The notes under the pieces were generated by a model, which made no database searches, had not been told where the DNA came from, and saw only the letters and a list, made by a program, of their open reading frames with translations. A DNA stretch of 64,000 nucleotides from Cyrtodaria siliqua (Eukaryota > Mollusca > Bivalvia > Adapedonta > Hiatellidae): assembly GCA_037043455.1 (NCBI GenBank), contig JAWPHD010000094.1:310001-374000 (forward strand), in the 5' to 3' direction. Positions within the stretch are counted from its first letter, which is position 1; each line of letters begins with the position of its first letter. The translations under genes were made by a program, and so were the position numbers. Of the stretch, positions 10,794-21,295 are shown in pieces.

Positions 10794-11108
10794 GGCTGGC
10801 ATGGCGCAGTCGGTAGCGCGGCGGATTTGTAACCGGAGGCCCCGGGTTCAATCCTCCATGGTGCCACTGAGTTCCGTCGGTGTGTTCTTGGGCAAGACAC
10901 TTTACCTTAGCCTCGTCCGTCGGATGGGGACGTAAATCGGGCGTTCCCGTGTATCGGTCTATCCTCCGAGCATGTTAAAGAACCATAGGAATCTATTCGA
11001 TAATAAGAGTAGGGCAGGTTCCCGGATTCCTATGTATCCTTCCCCTCTCTCTGGGGCGGCTCTAAATAACCTATACTGTGTCGATGAGCCGTTAAACAAC
11101 ATTCAATA
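10794..11108 (+). mobile_element. tRNA-derived SINE with target-site duplication
   Basis: Head ggctggcatggcgcagtcgg with A box tggcgcagtcgg; B box ggttcaatcc at about 10848. Body and tail as in the other copies, ending gagccgttaaacaacattca. Flanked by attttgtgaa on both sides (about 10783 and 11105), a 10-bp target-site duplication typical of LINE-driven retroposition. It sits inside another unnamed repeat (ccccaggaattttgg ... gaggggggtacacc type). Confidence 0.9.
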
Positions 11109-12984
11109 TTTTGTGAAAGTACATGGAGCGCGTGGGGGAGGGTTTGGGAGGGGGTGTACCCCCCTCGCAAAAGGATCGATTTTTTTTATATTAGGGGTGG
11201 TGTATATCAACGGAGAGCCATTTTCATTGACATTTAGTGTTACTTTAATACAACAAAAACAGAACTGATTCACAACAAAACTTCTAAATAAATAGTCAAA
11301 TTCACTATTTGTGTATTTTTTCAAACACTTTGTGCTTGCCACAAACAGCTGGTCATAAATGTCAGAATTATTTGGGTCTATCCTCATGTTTTCACTGTTC
11401 ATTTCGCTGTTATTTGGTTATGCTCAATAATCTGCTTTAATACTTGACAGTGTCACTTTAAAGCTTGTTGTTATATTTTCGTACTTAAAAAAACATAACA
11501 ATATTGAGAAAGTAAGAGTTTAAACGGATGGCTGGCTAATAACTTCCCCTCTGAAAAATAACCGATAGTATGAATCAAATTGAATATGATGTACAGTAGT
11601 ATGAATCTAATTGTGGGCGAAGTACGAAATTTCGTAGGAGTTGACGTTCTTGAATTCATTCTATTTATAGAAGCAAGTCTGCTTGCTTATCAACGAGTAT
11701 TCGAGAAAAAATGTGTTTTGTTAACTTGAAAAGCACCCCATCTTGATTAAATATGTTTGAGACCCCATCTTGATCGATTTATTTCAGATACCCCCCATTC
11801 CCCACAACTCAATTGTTTTTGTGTAAGATTTACCCACCCACCTGTAGATGCGATATTCCGGAGTTAGGTGCGTTTTTTGGGACAAGTATTTTCTATAAAT
11901 TGCCGTCCAATACCCCCTTGTATGTTTTAATGGAACAGCCCTTACATTCACATTCTTGCAGAATGAAACAATCATGTTTGTTTCTCGATCATAAACATTA
12001 ATTTTCGGCAATTGTTTTACTCAACTCAACACATGAAGCACCGTGTCCTAATTATTAAACATATGACACTCAACACTAACAAGTGTATACACAGGTCACG
12101 GGTGGTAATCAGCAGTCTGCTATCGCGAATATGATTGGCTGATAGCTTATTTAGTGGGAGCGACAATAAACCTGTCAATCAGATAGTTGTTTTTTTAAAA
12201 AATAATTTAAAAATCTCTGCCAAAGTCAATGGTCTAAACAGCAGGACAACATGCACAACTTACTTTAAACTAATACTTCTTACTAAGTATCGCTAAAATA
12301 TGTTAAATTCGGGAGTAGTCTGCACAAAAGAATGTGACTGTGTTTACGAAGGTGTGATGTATGTATGGACAAGGGCAACACTATATGCTCCCCCTCTCAC
12401 TTATATTGTCAGGGACATATTCAGATGTTACCTCAAACCAGGGGACACGGATGTGAACATCATGATACAGTACAACATAAGCTGGTTTATATTTTAAACT
12501 GACTTAATGAATAAATGAATGCATTCTTAGACAAAAAACTCTTATTCCAGCTTATATCTTAAGATTTTAACCTCTCAAAGTATGTTTCCAAGTTCACGCC
12601 AACTAATTAGCATTGCTTACTCGATTATGACAGTCTGGCTGTAGTGTTCATTCACCTGTAACAGCATGTAAATCATCTTCTTCCTTTAGGACAAGTGCAT
12701 TGAGCACAATCAATATTTTCAGACCAATTCACAAAAACAGGATAAACAATAGATCTTTGTAAATTATAATCTCTGCAAGTGCTGAATCTGAGATAGAGTA
12801 ATGTCATGCCAACTGTATCTGAACATTTTATGGAACGTGCATAATTACGGTATTGACTTACAATTGTTTCATTTAACACTAAAATCGTTATATACGCCTG
12901 AAGAGCTCAAATGAAAAAAAGATAGCATATATATTCACAAGAGGGAATGCAAGCTTTACAAACATGTTCCACTGGTTTTCAACT
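11109..12984. other. Intron, no element resolved
   Basis: Part of the intron between exons 7 and 6. About 11110-11230 has a G-rich/C-rich patch (gggggagggtttggg, ggtgtacccccctcgc) that reads like a TE end. The rest is AT-rich without recognisable coding sequence. Confidence 0.45.
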
Positions 12985-13443
12985 ATACTGGAAGGAAAAA
13001 GAAACGCGACATGGGAATTACAGCTATATATTGTATGTACACTATGCTGCTGTTAATCGAATGGTACGTGGCTATGTAAGATCTTTCCTTTCAGGAAAAA
13101 GACTGAAACAACAAGTAACACAGCAAATAGTATTCCTGCAAAGTTTCATTATTGGCAGAGTACGCGTTTGCCGCAAACGTAGGATGCCAAATTTTGCACT
13201 CCTTACGTTAAAGTACTGAACTGGCTCAAACTTCAACATTTATGAATTTCTTGTTAAGACGTATACTGTGATTAAAACGTCTACAACATCACACAGTGGT
13301 GTCCTTTCTAACAAACTGCAACTTTTTTTTTACAAAACATTAAGGATTTCCTTGGAATATATATGGAATTAAGTGTGCAGTATATATATACAATATATAT
13401 AGCGGAAATTCCTGTGTTGCATTTGATTTTCCTTTCAGTTTAT
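12985..13443. mobile_element. MITE copy, TIR atactg-aaggaaaaa type
   Basis: The left end is atactggaaggaaaaagaaa and the right end, reversed, is aaactgaaaggaaaatcaaa. Both ends then carry a tataXattgta block next to cgctatatat/agctatatat. About 459 bp, non-coding. It is the same family as the interrupted copy at 38710-39975 (shared ctgctgttaatcgaatggtac). It also shows the empty site (cttggaatata) used by the nested element in that copy. Possibly mariner-like given TA at the ends (inference). Confidence 0.8.
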
Positions 13444-13719
13444 ATACAAAAACACTGCTAGTAAAAGGCACTGACATAAACAAATTTTCATCATGTAGAT
13501 TATCCACATTTTCTGTATGATTTACTAGTGTTATATATGTTCAACAGAATGCTTGACATGGATGGCGCCATATTAATTTTTACTAATTACGTTTTGTGAC
13601 GTGCGATAACGTTGCATACAATAAATGCCGAGGTATTCCGTTTGCTTTTGCTTTATCATGTATAGAACATGAATGAAACATGATTTCAATAGGAAATAAC
13701 CAAGGAATGTACAACTCAC

Positions 13720-13823
13720 CTTTTATGGTAAACAGAGATTCCACCAAGGAGGGTCTTTGAAACGTGAAGAAACTGGCCTGTGGATTTGACACTCTCAAAA
13801 ACGATCTGGTCATCACATTGCAC
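13720..13823 (-). CDS. ITPR-like exon 6
   Basis: 104 nt, phase 0 start, phase 2 end. The acceptor is cgtaatag and the donor AAAAG|gtgagt. The peptide is VQCDDQIVFESVKSTGQFLH then VSKTLLGGISVYHK. It matches the GDKVVLNPVNAGQPLHAS segment of ITPR1 ([DK]-x-[IV]-V-x-x-x-V-x-x-x-G-Q-x-L-H-[VA]-S). This G-Q-x-L-H strand belongs to the N-terminal beta-trefoil. Confidence 0.93.
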
Positions 13824-14014
13824 CTATTACGAAATATTTGTATTCTAACTTTAATGAATTATTTGTATCTCTGTCTGAATCAGAAGAGTGCACACTTTGT
13901 TACAAATATCATTTTTTCAAATATATAACCAACAGTTATTTCCATTCCATCACCATTTTAAGCTCACCATAATTACCATCATCAACAGTGATTCTGCCCA
14001 AACAGTTGATTTGT

Positions 14015-14165
14015 ATGTGTATTTGTTTGGGGTTTAACATCAATTTCCAGCATATTTCAGACCATTGTTATTGATGTACTATACTGGTTTTACTCAGGAA
14101 TGCCTCAGATAACCCACTGAGTAGAACCAGTACTGTATACCTTTTACCATCCGTAAGAATCAACA
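14015..14165. repeat. Dispersed repeat family (ggtttaacatcaattt type)
   Basis: Contains tttgtttggggtttaacatc, a cagcatatttcagacca block, and accagtactgtatacc near the end. Related blocks are at 15955-16200 and 27835-27975 (taa-c-catttt(t/c)ca-cattttaggc, cagaccacc, accagtactg). Likely a SINE-related family; here without a clear tRNA head. Confidence 0.55.
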
Positions 14166-14225
14166 CTTCCTCAACAGTCAAATATCATAGTTTTGTCATC
14201 ATTGTCATCACACTCCTCCCCATTA

Positions 14226-14263
14226 TCAACATCACCATCATCATCATCATCATCATCATCATC
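14226..14263 (+). repeat. (ATC)n microsatellite
   Basis: About ten near-perfect cat/atc triplets in the intron between exons 6 and 5. Confidence 0.9.
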
Positions 14264-14343
14264 TAAACATGATGTGTCCTCTTTCTCGTTCTATAACCAT
14301 AATTATAAACTTAATCCCCAATAGCAACATAGGTCATACGTAC

Positions 14344-14424
14344 CACATCACCTTCAGCCTTGACCTTGTACCTGGGCATGACCTTGAACTGTGCATGTTT
14401 TGCATCAAATGGGTGCAGCTCAAC
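14344..14424 (-). CDS. ITPR-like exon 5
   Basis: 81 nt, phase 0 at both ends. The acceptor is tttttcag and the donor GATGTG|gtacgt. The peptide is VELHPFDAKHAQFKVMPRYK then VKAEGDV. It corresponds to WFYIQPFYKLRSIGDSV in ITPR1 (F-x-[IV]-x-P-x-Y-K-[LV]-[RK]-x-x-G-D-x-V). The M-P-R-Y-K-V-K form is, as I recall it, typical of divergent invertebrate ITPR-like proteins. The intron to exon 6 is the shortest in the gene here. Confidence 0.93.
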
Positions 14425-15954
14425 CTGAAAAAAAGACAGGAAAATATCAGAACAAGGTCAAGGTCCCTAGCCTAGAACTTAAAAGGACACTGGTACTCCC
14501 TATCCGGTGACATTTTTTGTTTGTACAAACATGCTTAATCAGAAAAAGTTAAAGTCAGCGTAACCTCACTTAGGAGCAAAGTAAAGGGGAATTTTATAAC
14601 AGGTATAAAAAAACGACTCGAAGTAGTTAAGGCAACTACGGTAGTCAAAGTAGCAGGGGAAATTCTGCCTATTACCCCTGATTAAAAAGACTACTGGAAC
14701 TCTTTTTTGGTTGGGGTAAAATAATATATTTGCAGATTGAAGTGGGGTGGTGTGGTGTGGGGGGGCCCTTCCTGGAATTATCCATCATATTTTAATGTCG
14801 TTTCCGTAACTTGTGGTTAAATGCCAAGTAAAATTATCGCTTTATATACATCAGCCAGGTGAATGTATTATCATATAAAATACCGAGTCAGTAAAAACAT
14901 TATTTTTAAGTTGGTCTAAGCCTTTATATTAAGCCATTTTCATTCTTATTTAAATATTTTTCATGAACACTAAAGTGCTTTAAAAGTTCAAAGTCTTTAT
15001 AATCTGCTGACAATGTCAATATCAGGGTTGTTTTATACATGACATTATAATCAGTTTATATCATACCTGTTTACAGCCCTACAAACTGTATCAAGATTTA
15101 GAAGGTTTTGCACCATAGCATAAAATTACAAAGAAAACAACCATTTAAGCCAAATAAGAATGATGTTTAACAACATATCCCTCTCAAAACATTGATCCAT
15201 TTCAAACTATCATTTGTTCCATCCATACTATCATTAGATTCCTTTCAAACTATCACCAGCAGTGGAATTTTTTCCATATTTTGGGAACATAACCCAATTG
15301 GGAATTTTAGGGAGATATTTCATAAAATTAAATAATTCAGTAAAACATTCATTTTATTATTTTACCTTTAATACTGTGTACAACGGAGGCCATTAAAAGC
15401 ATTTCATTCTCAATACTTGTCACACTTTCGCTTCTTCTTTTTTTTTTCCAATTGGGAATTTTTGTTTCAAAATTGGGAAAAATATATGTTTTTGACCAAA
15501 TAAGGGCTATAAAAACACCACTCAAAAAAACTCCAAAATACCACACATTCAAACAATTGTTGTATAGTTCTGGTGCCTTGCGATTATTTGTATCATACTA
15601 TATTGCGACGATCGGTCATATTTTAAGTTTTATCCATATTCTGGTGAGGTAAGAAATGTGAATTTATCTTTTTAATTTGTTTTTATCTTTTTTATATATT
15701 TTTTAATTTTAAAAAAAAGATGTAGGGTCGGCAGTTTAAATAGGAGCAATTAAGTCAGTGTAAAGATTTTTTTCTTTTTCTTTTTTGGTCTTTAGTCAAT
15801 GTTTCAGAACTTTAATTTATCATAAACAGTCAAGTTGGTGTCACCCCTGGAACAATGCTCCAGCATGCTAACCAATGATGACGTATGTCTCCAAAACTAT
15901 TGTCATAACAATAAGGATTATTGAGTAATCTTTCGAATATGTAAATATAATTAT
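14425..15954. other. Intron, nothing firm
   Basis: Start of the longest intron (exon 4 to exon 5). AT-rich. A short minus-strand open stretch at 15349-15552 ends in AAAG|gtaaaa, but it has no acceptor and no family resemblance, so I do not call it an exon. Confidence 0.5.
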
Positions 15955-16200
15955 TTGTTTGTTTGTCAGGGGTTTAACCTCATTTTTCACATTTTAGGCT
16001 ACATATGATGGTCGATTTATTTTTTTTGTGGTGGAGGCAGACCACCCACCTATTCCAGTACTGTATACCTCTTGCCATCTGCAAGAATAAAGACCTTCTC
16101 ACTTACAAGTTGAACTCCCAGTGGGATTCGAACCCACAGCGGTGAGAGGTGAGAAGGTTTCAAATGCAGTATATTTACCCTCTAGACCACAGAATCACTT
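15955..16200 (-). mobile_element. tRNA-like SINE, minus strand
   Basis: On the reverse strand the right end reads gtggtctagagggtaaa (A-box-like) ... gggttcgaatcccactggga (B box ggttcgaatcc), a tRNA-like head. It is followed by the family body (cagtactggaatagg, ggtctgcctccacca) and a tail with gaggttaaacccctgac. The body matches 14015-14165 and 27835-27975. It is a different family from the one at 10794. Confidence 0.7.
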
Positions 16201-16330
16201 TTAATCACACACTATTTATTATACCATAGAACAGCGCAAATTTTCTCTTAAGTTTCTGTGAATAACCAGTTATTAAGGCCAGGTTTACAAATGCAACGTT
16301 GTTAACCCCTCGACCAAGGATACACGGTCC

Positions 16331-16668
16331 ATGAATAATTAAATAATCTTTGGGAGATGTTATGGCAATAAAATCTTTATGAAAAATAAGTTATCTTTGG
16401 GAGAAGTTATGGCAATAAAATCTTTATGAATAATTAAATAATCTTTGGGAGAAGTTATGGCAATAAAATCTTTATGAATAATAAGTTATCTTTGGGAGAT
16501 GTTATGGAAATAAAATCTTTATGAATAATAAGTTATCTTTGGAAGATGTTATGGAAACGAAATCTTTATGAATAATTAAATAATCTTTGGAAGATGTTCT
16601 GGAAATGATATCTTCGTGAATAATAAAATTATCTTTGGAAGATGTTATGGTAAATCTTCATGAAACAT
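16331..16668 (+). repeat. 48-bp minisatellite, ~7 copies
   Basis: Unit landmarks are atctttgggagatgttatgg, then caataaaatctttatgaata and taa. The word ctttgg(g/a)ag recurs every 48-49 bp from about 16349 to 16636. Later units are more diverged. Ends 80 bp before the 39-bp array. Confidence 0.9.
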
Positions 16669-16749
16669 TCAGATAAGTTTGACTCCACAAAGGGAAGAGA
16701 AGTTTTACAGGCAGAATACGGTAATAGAAATTTGGTACACTAATTTTGT

Positions 16750-18538
16750 TCAGAGTTTGCCTCATTACAAGTACAGTTTTATTAGGCTTCAGAGTTTGCC
16801 TCATTACAAGTACAGTTTTATTAGGCTTCAGAGTTTGCCTCATTACAAGTACAGTTTTATTAGGCTTCAGAGTTTGCCTCATTACAAGTAGTTTTATTAG
16901 GCTTCAGAGTTTGCCTCATTACAAGTACAGTTTTATTAGGCTTCAGAGTTTGCCTCATTACAAGTACAGTTTTATTAGGCTTCAGAGTTTGCCTCATTAC
17001 AAGTACAGTTTTATTAGGCTTCAGAGTTTGCCTCATAACAAGTACAGTTTTATTAGGCTTCAGAGTTTGCCTCATTACAAGTACAGTTTTATTAGGCTTC
17101 AGAGTTTACCTCATTACAAGTTCAGTTTTATTAGGCTTCAGAGTTTACCTCATTACAAGTACAGTTTTATTAGGCTTCAGAGTTTACCTCGTTACAAGTA
17201 CAGTTTTATTAGGCTTCAGAGTTTGCCTCATTACAAGTACAGTTGTATTAGGCTTCAGAGTTTGCCTCATTACAAGTAGTTTTATTAGGCTTCAGAGTTT
17301 GCCTCATTACAAGTACAGTTTTATTAGGCTTCAGAGTTTGCCTCATTGCAAGTACAGTTTTATTAGGCTTCAGAGTTTGCCTAATTACAAGTACAGTTTT
17401 ATTAGCGTTTAGAGTTTGCCTAATTACAAGTACAGTTTTATTAGGGTTCAGAGTTTGCCTAATTACAAGTACAGTTGTATTAGACTTCAGAGTTTGCCTA
17501 ATTACAAGTACAGTTTTATTAGGGTTCAGAGTTTGCCTCATTACAAGTACAGTTTTATTAGGCTTCAGAGTTTGCCTCATTACAAGTACAGTTTTATTAG
17601 GCTTCAGAGTTTGCCTCATTACAAGTACAGTTTTATTAGGCTTCAGAGTTTGCCTCATTACAAGTAGTTTTATTAGGCTTCAGAGTTTGCCTCATTACAA
17701 GTACAGTTTTATTAGGCTTCAGAGTTTGCCTCATTACAAGTACAGTTTTATTAGGCTTCAGAGTTTGCCTCATTACAAGTACAGTTTTATTAGGCTTCAG
17801 AGTTTGCCTCATTACAAGTACAGTTTTATTAGGCTTCAGAGTTTACCTCATTACAAGTACAGTTTTATTAGGCTTCAGAGTTTACCTCATTACAAGTACA
17901 GTTTTATTAGGCTTCAGAGTTTACCTCATTACAAGTACAGTTTTATTAGGCTTCAGAGTTTGCCTCATTACAAGTACAGTTGTATTAGGCTTCAGAGTTT
18001 GCCTCATTACAAGTAGTTTTATTAGGCTTCAGAGTTTGCCTCATTACAAGTACAGTTTTATTAGGCTTCAGAGTTTGCCTCATTGCAAGTACAGTTTTAT
18101 TAGGCTTCAGAGTTTGCCTCATTACAAGTACAGTTTTATTAGGGTTCAGAGTTTGCCTCATTACAAGTACAGTTGTATTAGACTTCAGAGTTTGCCTAAT
18201 TACAAGTACAGTTTTATTAGGGTTCAGAGTTTGCCTAATTACAAGTACAGTTGTATTAGACTTCAGAGTTTGCCTAATTACAAGTACAGTTTTATTAGGG
18301 TTCAGAGTTTGCCTCATTACAAGTACAGTTTTATTAGGGTTCAGAGTTTGCCTCATTACAAGTACAGTTGTATTAGGCTTCAGAGTTTGCCTAATTACAA
18401 GTACAGTTTTATTAGGGTTCAGAGTTTGCCTCATTACAAGTACAGTTTTATTAGGCTTCAGAGTTTGCCTCATTACAAGTACAGTTTTATTAGGCTTCAG
18501 AGTTTGCCTCATTACAAGTACAGTTGTATTAGACTTCA
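16750..18538 (+). repeat. 39-bp minisatellite, ~46 copies
   Basis: Unit: ttcagagtttgcctcattac followed by aagtacagttttattaggc. Four units lack three bases (caagtagtttt at about 16888, 17276, 17663 and 18012) and recur every 9-10 units, and variants such as agttgtattagac also recur in blocks, so higher-order duplication has occurred. Because 39 is a multiple of 3, open frames cross it on both strands (repeats HYKYSFIRLQSLP or VMRQTLKPNKTVL). These are by-products, not genes. Confidence 0.95.
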
Positions 18539-19485
18539 AGAGCGCCAACACTGAGGCTATCCATTCTTAAACCGTAATCAAAAGTCTATGTAAATTTGAA
18601 CCAATCAACAGTTTTATTTCCTTGGTCTTATTCACTGAATAATTTGAAGACAGACACGTGTGCATAAATGTGAAACAATTTGTGTTATATTATATTGATT
18701 TAACATGATCATATTAATTTACATAATCAATTCAGTTGCTTTCATAAACGTATTAAAAGATTAAATATATTTAAAACCATGAAACATCAGTAACAAAACA
18801 CAACCTTGAACCATAATCCATTACAATGGATCAATAAAACATTGAACCCATTATATATGAATATAAAATTACAAAAACAAATAGAGGCAACCACTCTAAA
18901 TGATAACTGATGGTCTCAGATTACAAGGACAGAATAGTTTTGTTCTGAATTGTTGTTAATTAGACGGTGCTGGACTTGCCTTATGTTTTTGAGATTCAGG
19001 GAAAGTTTTAAAAGTAGGCAGGTGATTTAAAGTTCTTCCTTTTATGTGTTGTATTGTATTGTAACTGCCAAAAGTAGACGGTCAACTAACCATAACCAAC
19101 GTAGGACATTAAATCACCCATCTTCCGGCTTGTAGGGAAAGTCATGAGCGGTATCCTAATGGTCACGTACTAGAACATGGCGACAACCTCACAAGTATTA
19201 AATGCTTTAATCCTAAGCCAGGTAACTTGAGACGGAGTGTTGAAATATTGTGGGCGCAAGGTTAAAAACAACATATGACATTGTTTTCTCCAAATAGTAG
19301 TGTGTAGGCGCTGCTATAATGCAAAATACAAAGGATGCTCTCTTATAAAATAAAAATAAATAACAAAAACAAAAACATTAGTGCTAGATACATTAAATTC
19401 TGGGAAAAAAAGAAATAGTATACTAGAACAGTCCCAGAAATGTACATGCCAAAGAACAATAAGTTCACCTATGACTTAATGTAGC
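18539..19485. other. Intron spacer between arrays
   Basis: No exon or element recognised. Unique-looking AT-rich sequence. Confidence 0.5.
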
Positions 19486-20531
19486 GGAACACAGGCACAG
19501 AACACAGACACAATCATCTTAGAGAGATCGAACATGATCATTTGAACACAGACACAAGTGTCTGCCCTTAGAGAGATGGAACATGATCACTGTAACACAG
19601 ACACAAAACACAAACACAAGTGTCTGCCTTTAGAGAGATGGAACATGATCACTGGAACACAGACACAAGTGTCTGCCCTTAGAGAGATGGAACATGATCA
19701 CTGGAACACAGACAAGCATCTGCCCTTAGAGAGATGGAACATGATCATTGGAACACAGACAAGCATCTGCCCTTAGCGAGATGGAACATGATCATTGGAA
19801 CACAGACACAAACACAAGTGTCTGCCCTTAGAGAGATGGGACATGATCATCAGAACACAGACACAGATGCAAGTGTCTGCCCTTAGAGATTAAACATGAT
19901 CATCAGAACACAGACACAGAACACAAACACAAGTGTCTGCCCTTAGAGAGATGAAACCTGATCATCGGAACACAGAAAACAAACACAGTGTCTGCCCTTA
20001 GAGAGATGGAACATGATCATCAGAACACAGACACAGAATACAGACACAAGTGTCTGCTCTTAGAGAGATGGAACATGATCATCAGAACACAGACACAGAA
20101 CACAAACACAAGTGTCTGCCCTTAGAGTGATGAAACCTGATCATCGGAACACAGAAAACAAGCACAAGTGTCTGCCCTTAGAGATGGAACATGATCATCA
20201 GAACTCAGACACAGAACACAGACACAAGTGTCTGCACATAAGTGTCTGCCCTTAGAGAGATCGAACATGATCATTGGAACACAGACACAAGTGTCTGCCC
20301 TTAGAGAGATGGAACATGGTCACTGGAACACAGACACAAGTGTCTGCCCTTAGAGAGATGGAACATGATCACTGGAACACAGACATAAGTGTCTGCCCTT
20401 AGAGAGATGGAACATGATCATTGGAACAGACATAAGTGTCTGCCCTTAGAGAGATGGAACATGATCATTGGAACACAGACACAGAACACAGACACAAGCG
20501 TCTGCCCTTAGAGAGATGACACATGATCATC
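19486..20531 (+). repeat. Variable-length minisatellite, ~20 units with two palindromes each
   Basis: Units of about 40-75 bp: (c)agacacaagtgtctgccc, then ttagagagatggaacatgat and catt/catc(a/g)gaac. Length varies because acagacacagaacac segments are inserted or lost. Each unit holds cagacac-aa-gtgtctg (7-bp arms) and the perfect 8-mer atgatcat. Non-coding. Confidence 0.9.
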
Positions 20532-20673
20532 ATATTTCTTGAACCAGGTTAACATAGAGTTCTGGTCTGTCAATCAAGCTTATATCATTTGAGACAACTG
20601 AAAGTACAACATGTATTCACACCCATAAGAAATGCACATGATATCCAAACAAGAAAATCGGTAGAAGCAATGG

Positions 20674-21277
20674 ATGCTCCCCGAAATGTATCCTCAACTT
20701 ATCATATGGCCTTGTATCACCCAGCACTTTTCAATTTGCAGTTCCATTATTAGTTTATGCTCCAGATAAAAAATCAAAGTATAAAATTACAAAGGGCAAT
20801 AACTCTAATTTGAATGATGACAGAGTTATGGTTTTGCACTCTGTACGATCTCTCATTGCCATCTATTACTGTGTGAAGTTGCATTGCAGTCCCATCAGTA
20901 GTTTTGAAGATATGCTCCAGACAAAAATTCTAAGTATAAATTTACAAAGGACAATAACTCTAATTTGAATGATGACAGGGTTACAGTTCTTGCACTCTAC
21001 ACTTCCACTCATTGCCCTCTATCAGTATGTGAAGTTTAATTGCAGTCCATCTGTAGTTTTGAAGATATGCTCCAGACAGAAATTCTAAGTATAAAATTAC
21101 CAAGGGCAATAACTCTAATTTGAAAGAGGACTGTTACGGTTCTTGCACTCTGCACTTCCTCTCATTGCTCTCTATCATTGTGTGAAGGTTCATTGCAGTC
21201 CCGTCAGTAGTTTTGAAGATATGTTCCGGACAAGAAAGTGTGACAGACCCACGGAAGGACAAAGCTTCGGGGAGCAT
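20674..21277. mobile_element. Non-autonomous element, 12-bp TIR atgctccccgaa
   Basis: Ends are atgctccccgaa (20674) and ttcggggagcat (21266-21277), perfect inverted repeats. The interior has three units of about 155-160 bp (gctccagacaaaaattctaa, gtataaaattacaaagg, caataactctaatttgaatg, cagt-ccatcagtagttttg). No ORF. A partial relative with two units lies at 25165-25490. It is related in plan to 3624-3872. Confidence 0.8.
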
Positions 21278-21295
21278 AAAAACAACACAACAATA

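Noticed and set aside
10794..10866. Genuine tRNA gene
   Set aside because: A and B boxes are present but the cloverleaf arms do not pair properly and a SINE body follows; the same holds for 36843 and 60614.
15349..15552. Minus-strand exon ending AAAG|gtaaaa
   Set aside because: No acceptor, no family similarity, and exons 4 and 5 already join in frame.
16750..18538. Possible CRISPR array
   Set aside because: Repeats are contiguous without unique spacers, and the context is an animal intron.
16746..18554. Long open frames on both strands (up to 188 codons) in the 39-bp array
   Set aside because: They simply reflect a stop-free unit whose length is a multiple of three; no start context, splice sites or known domain.
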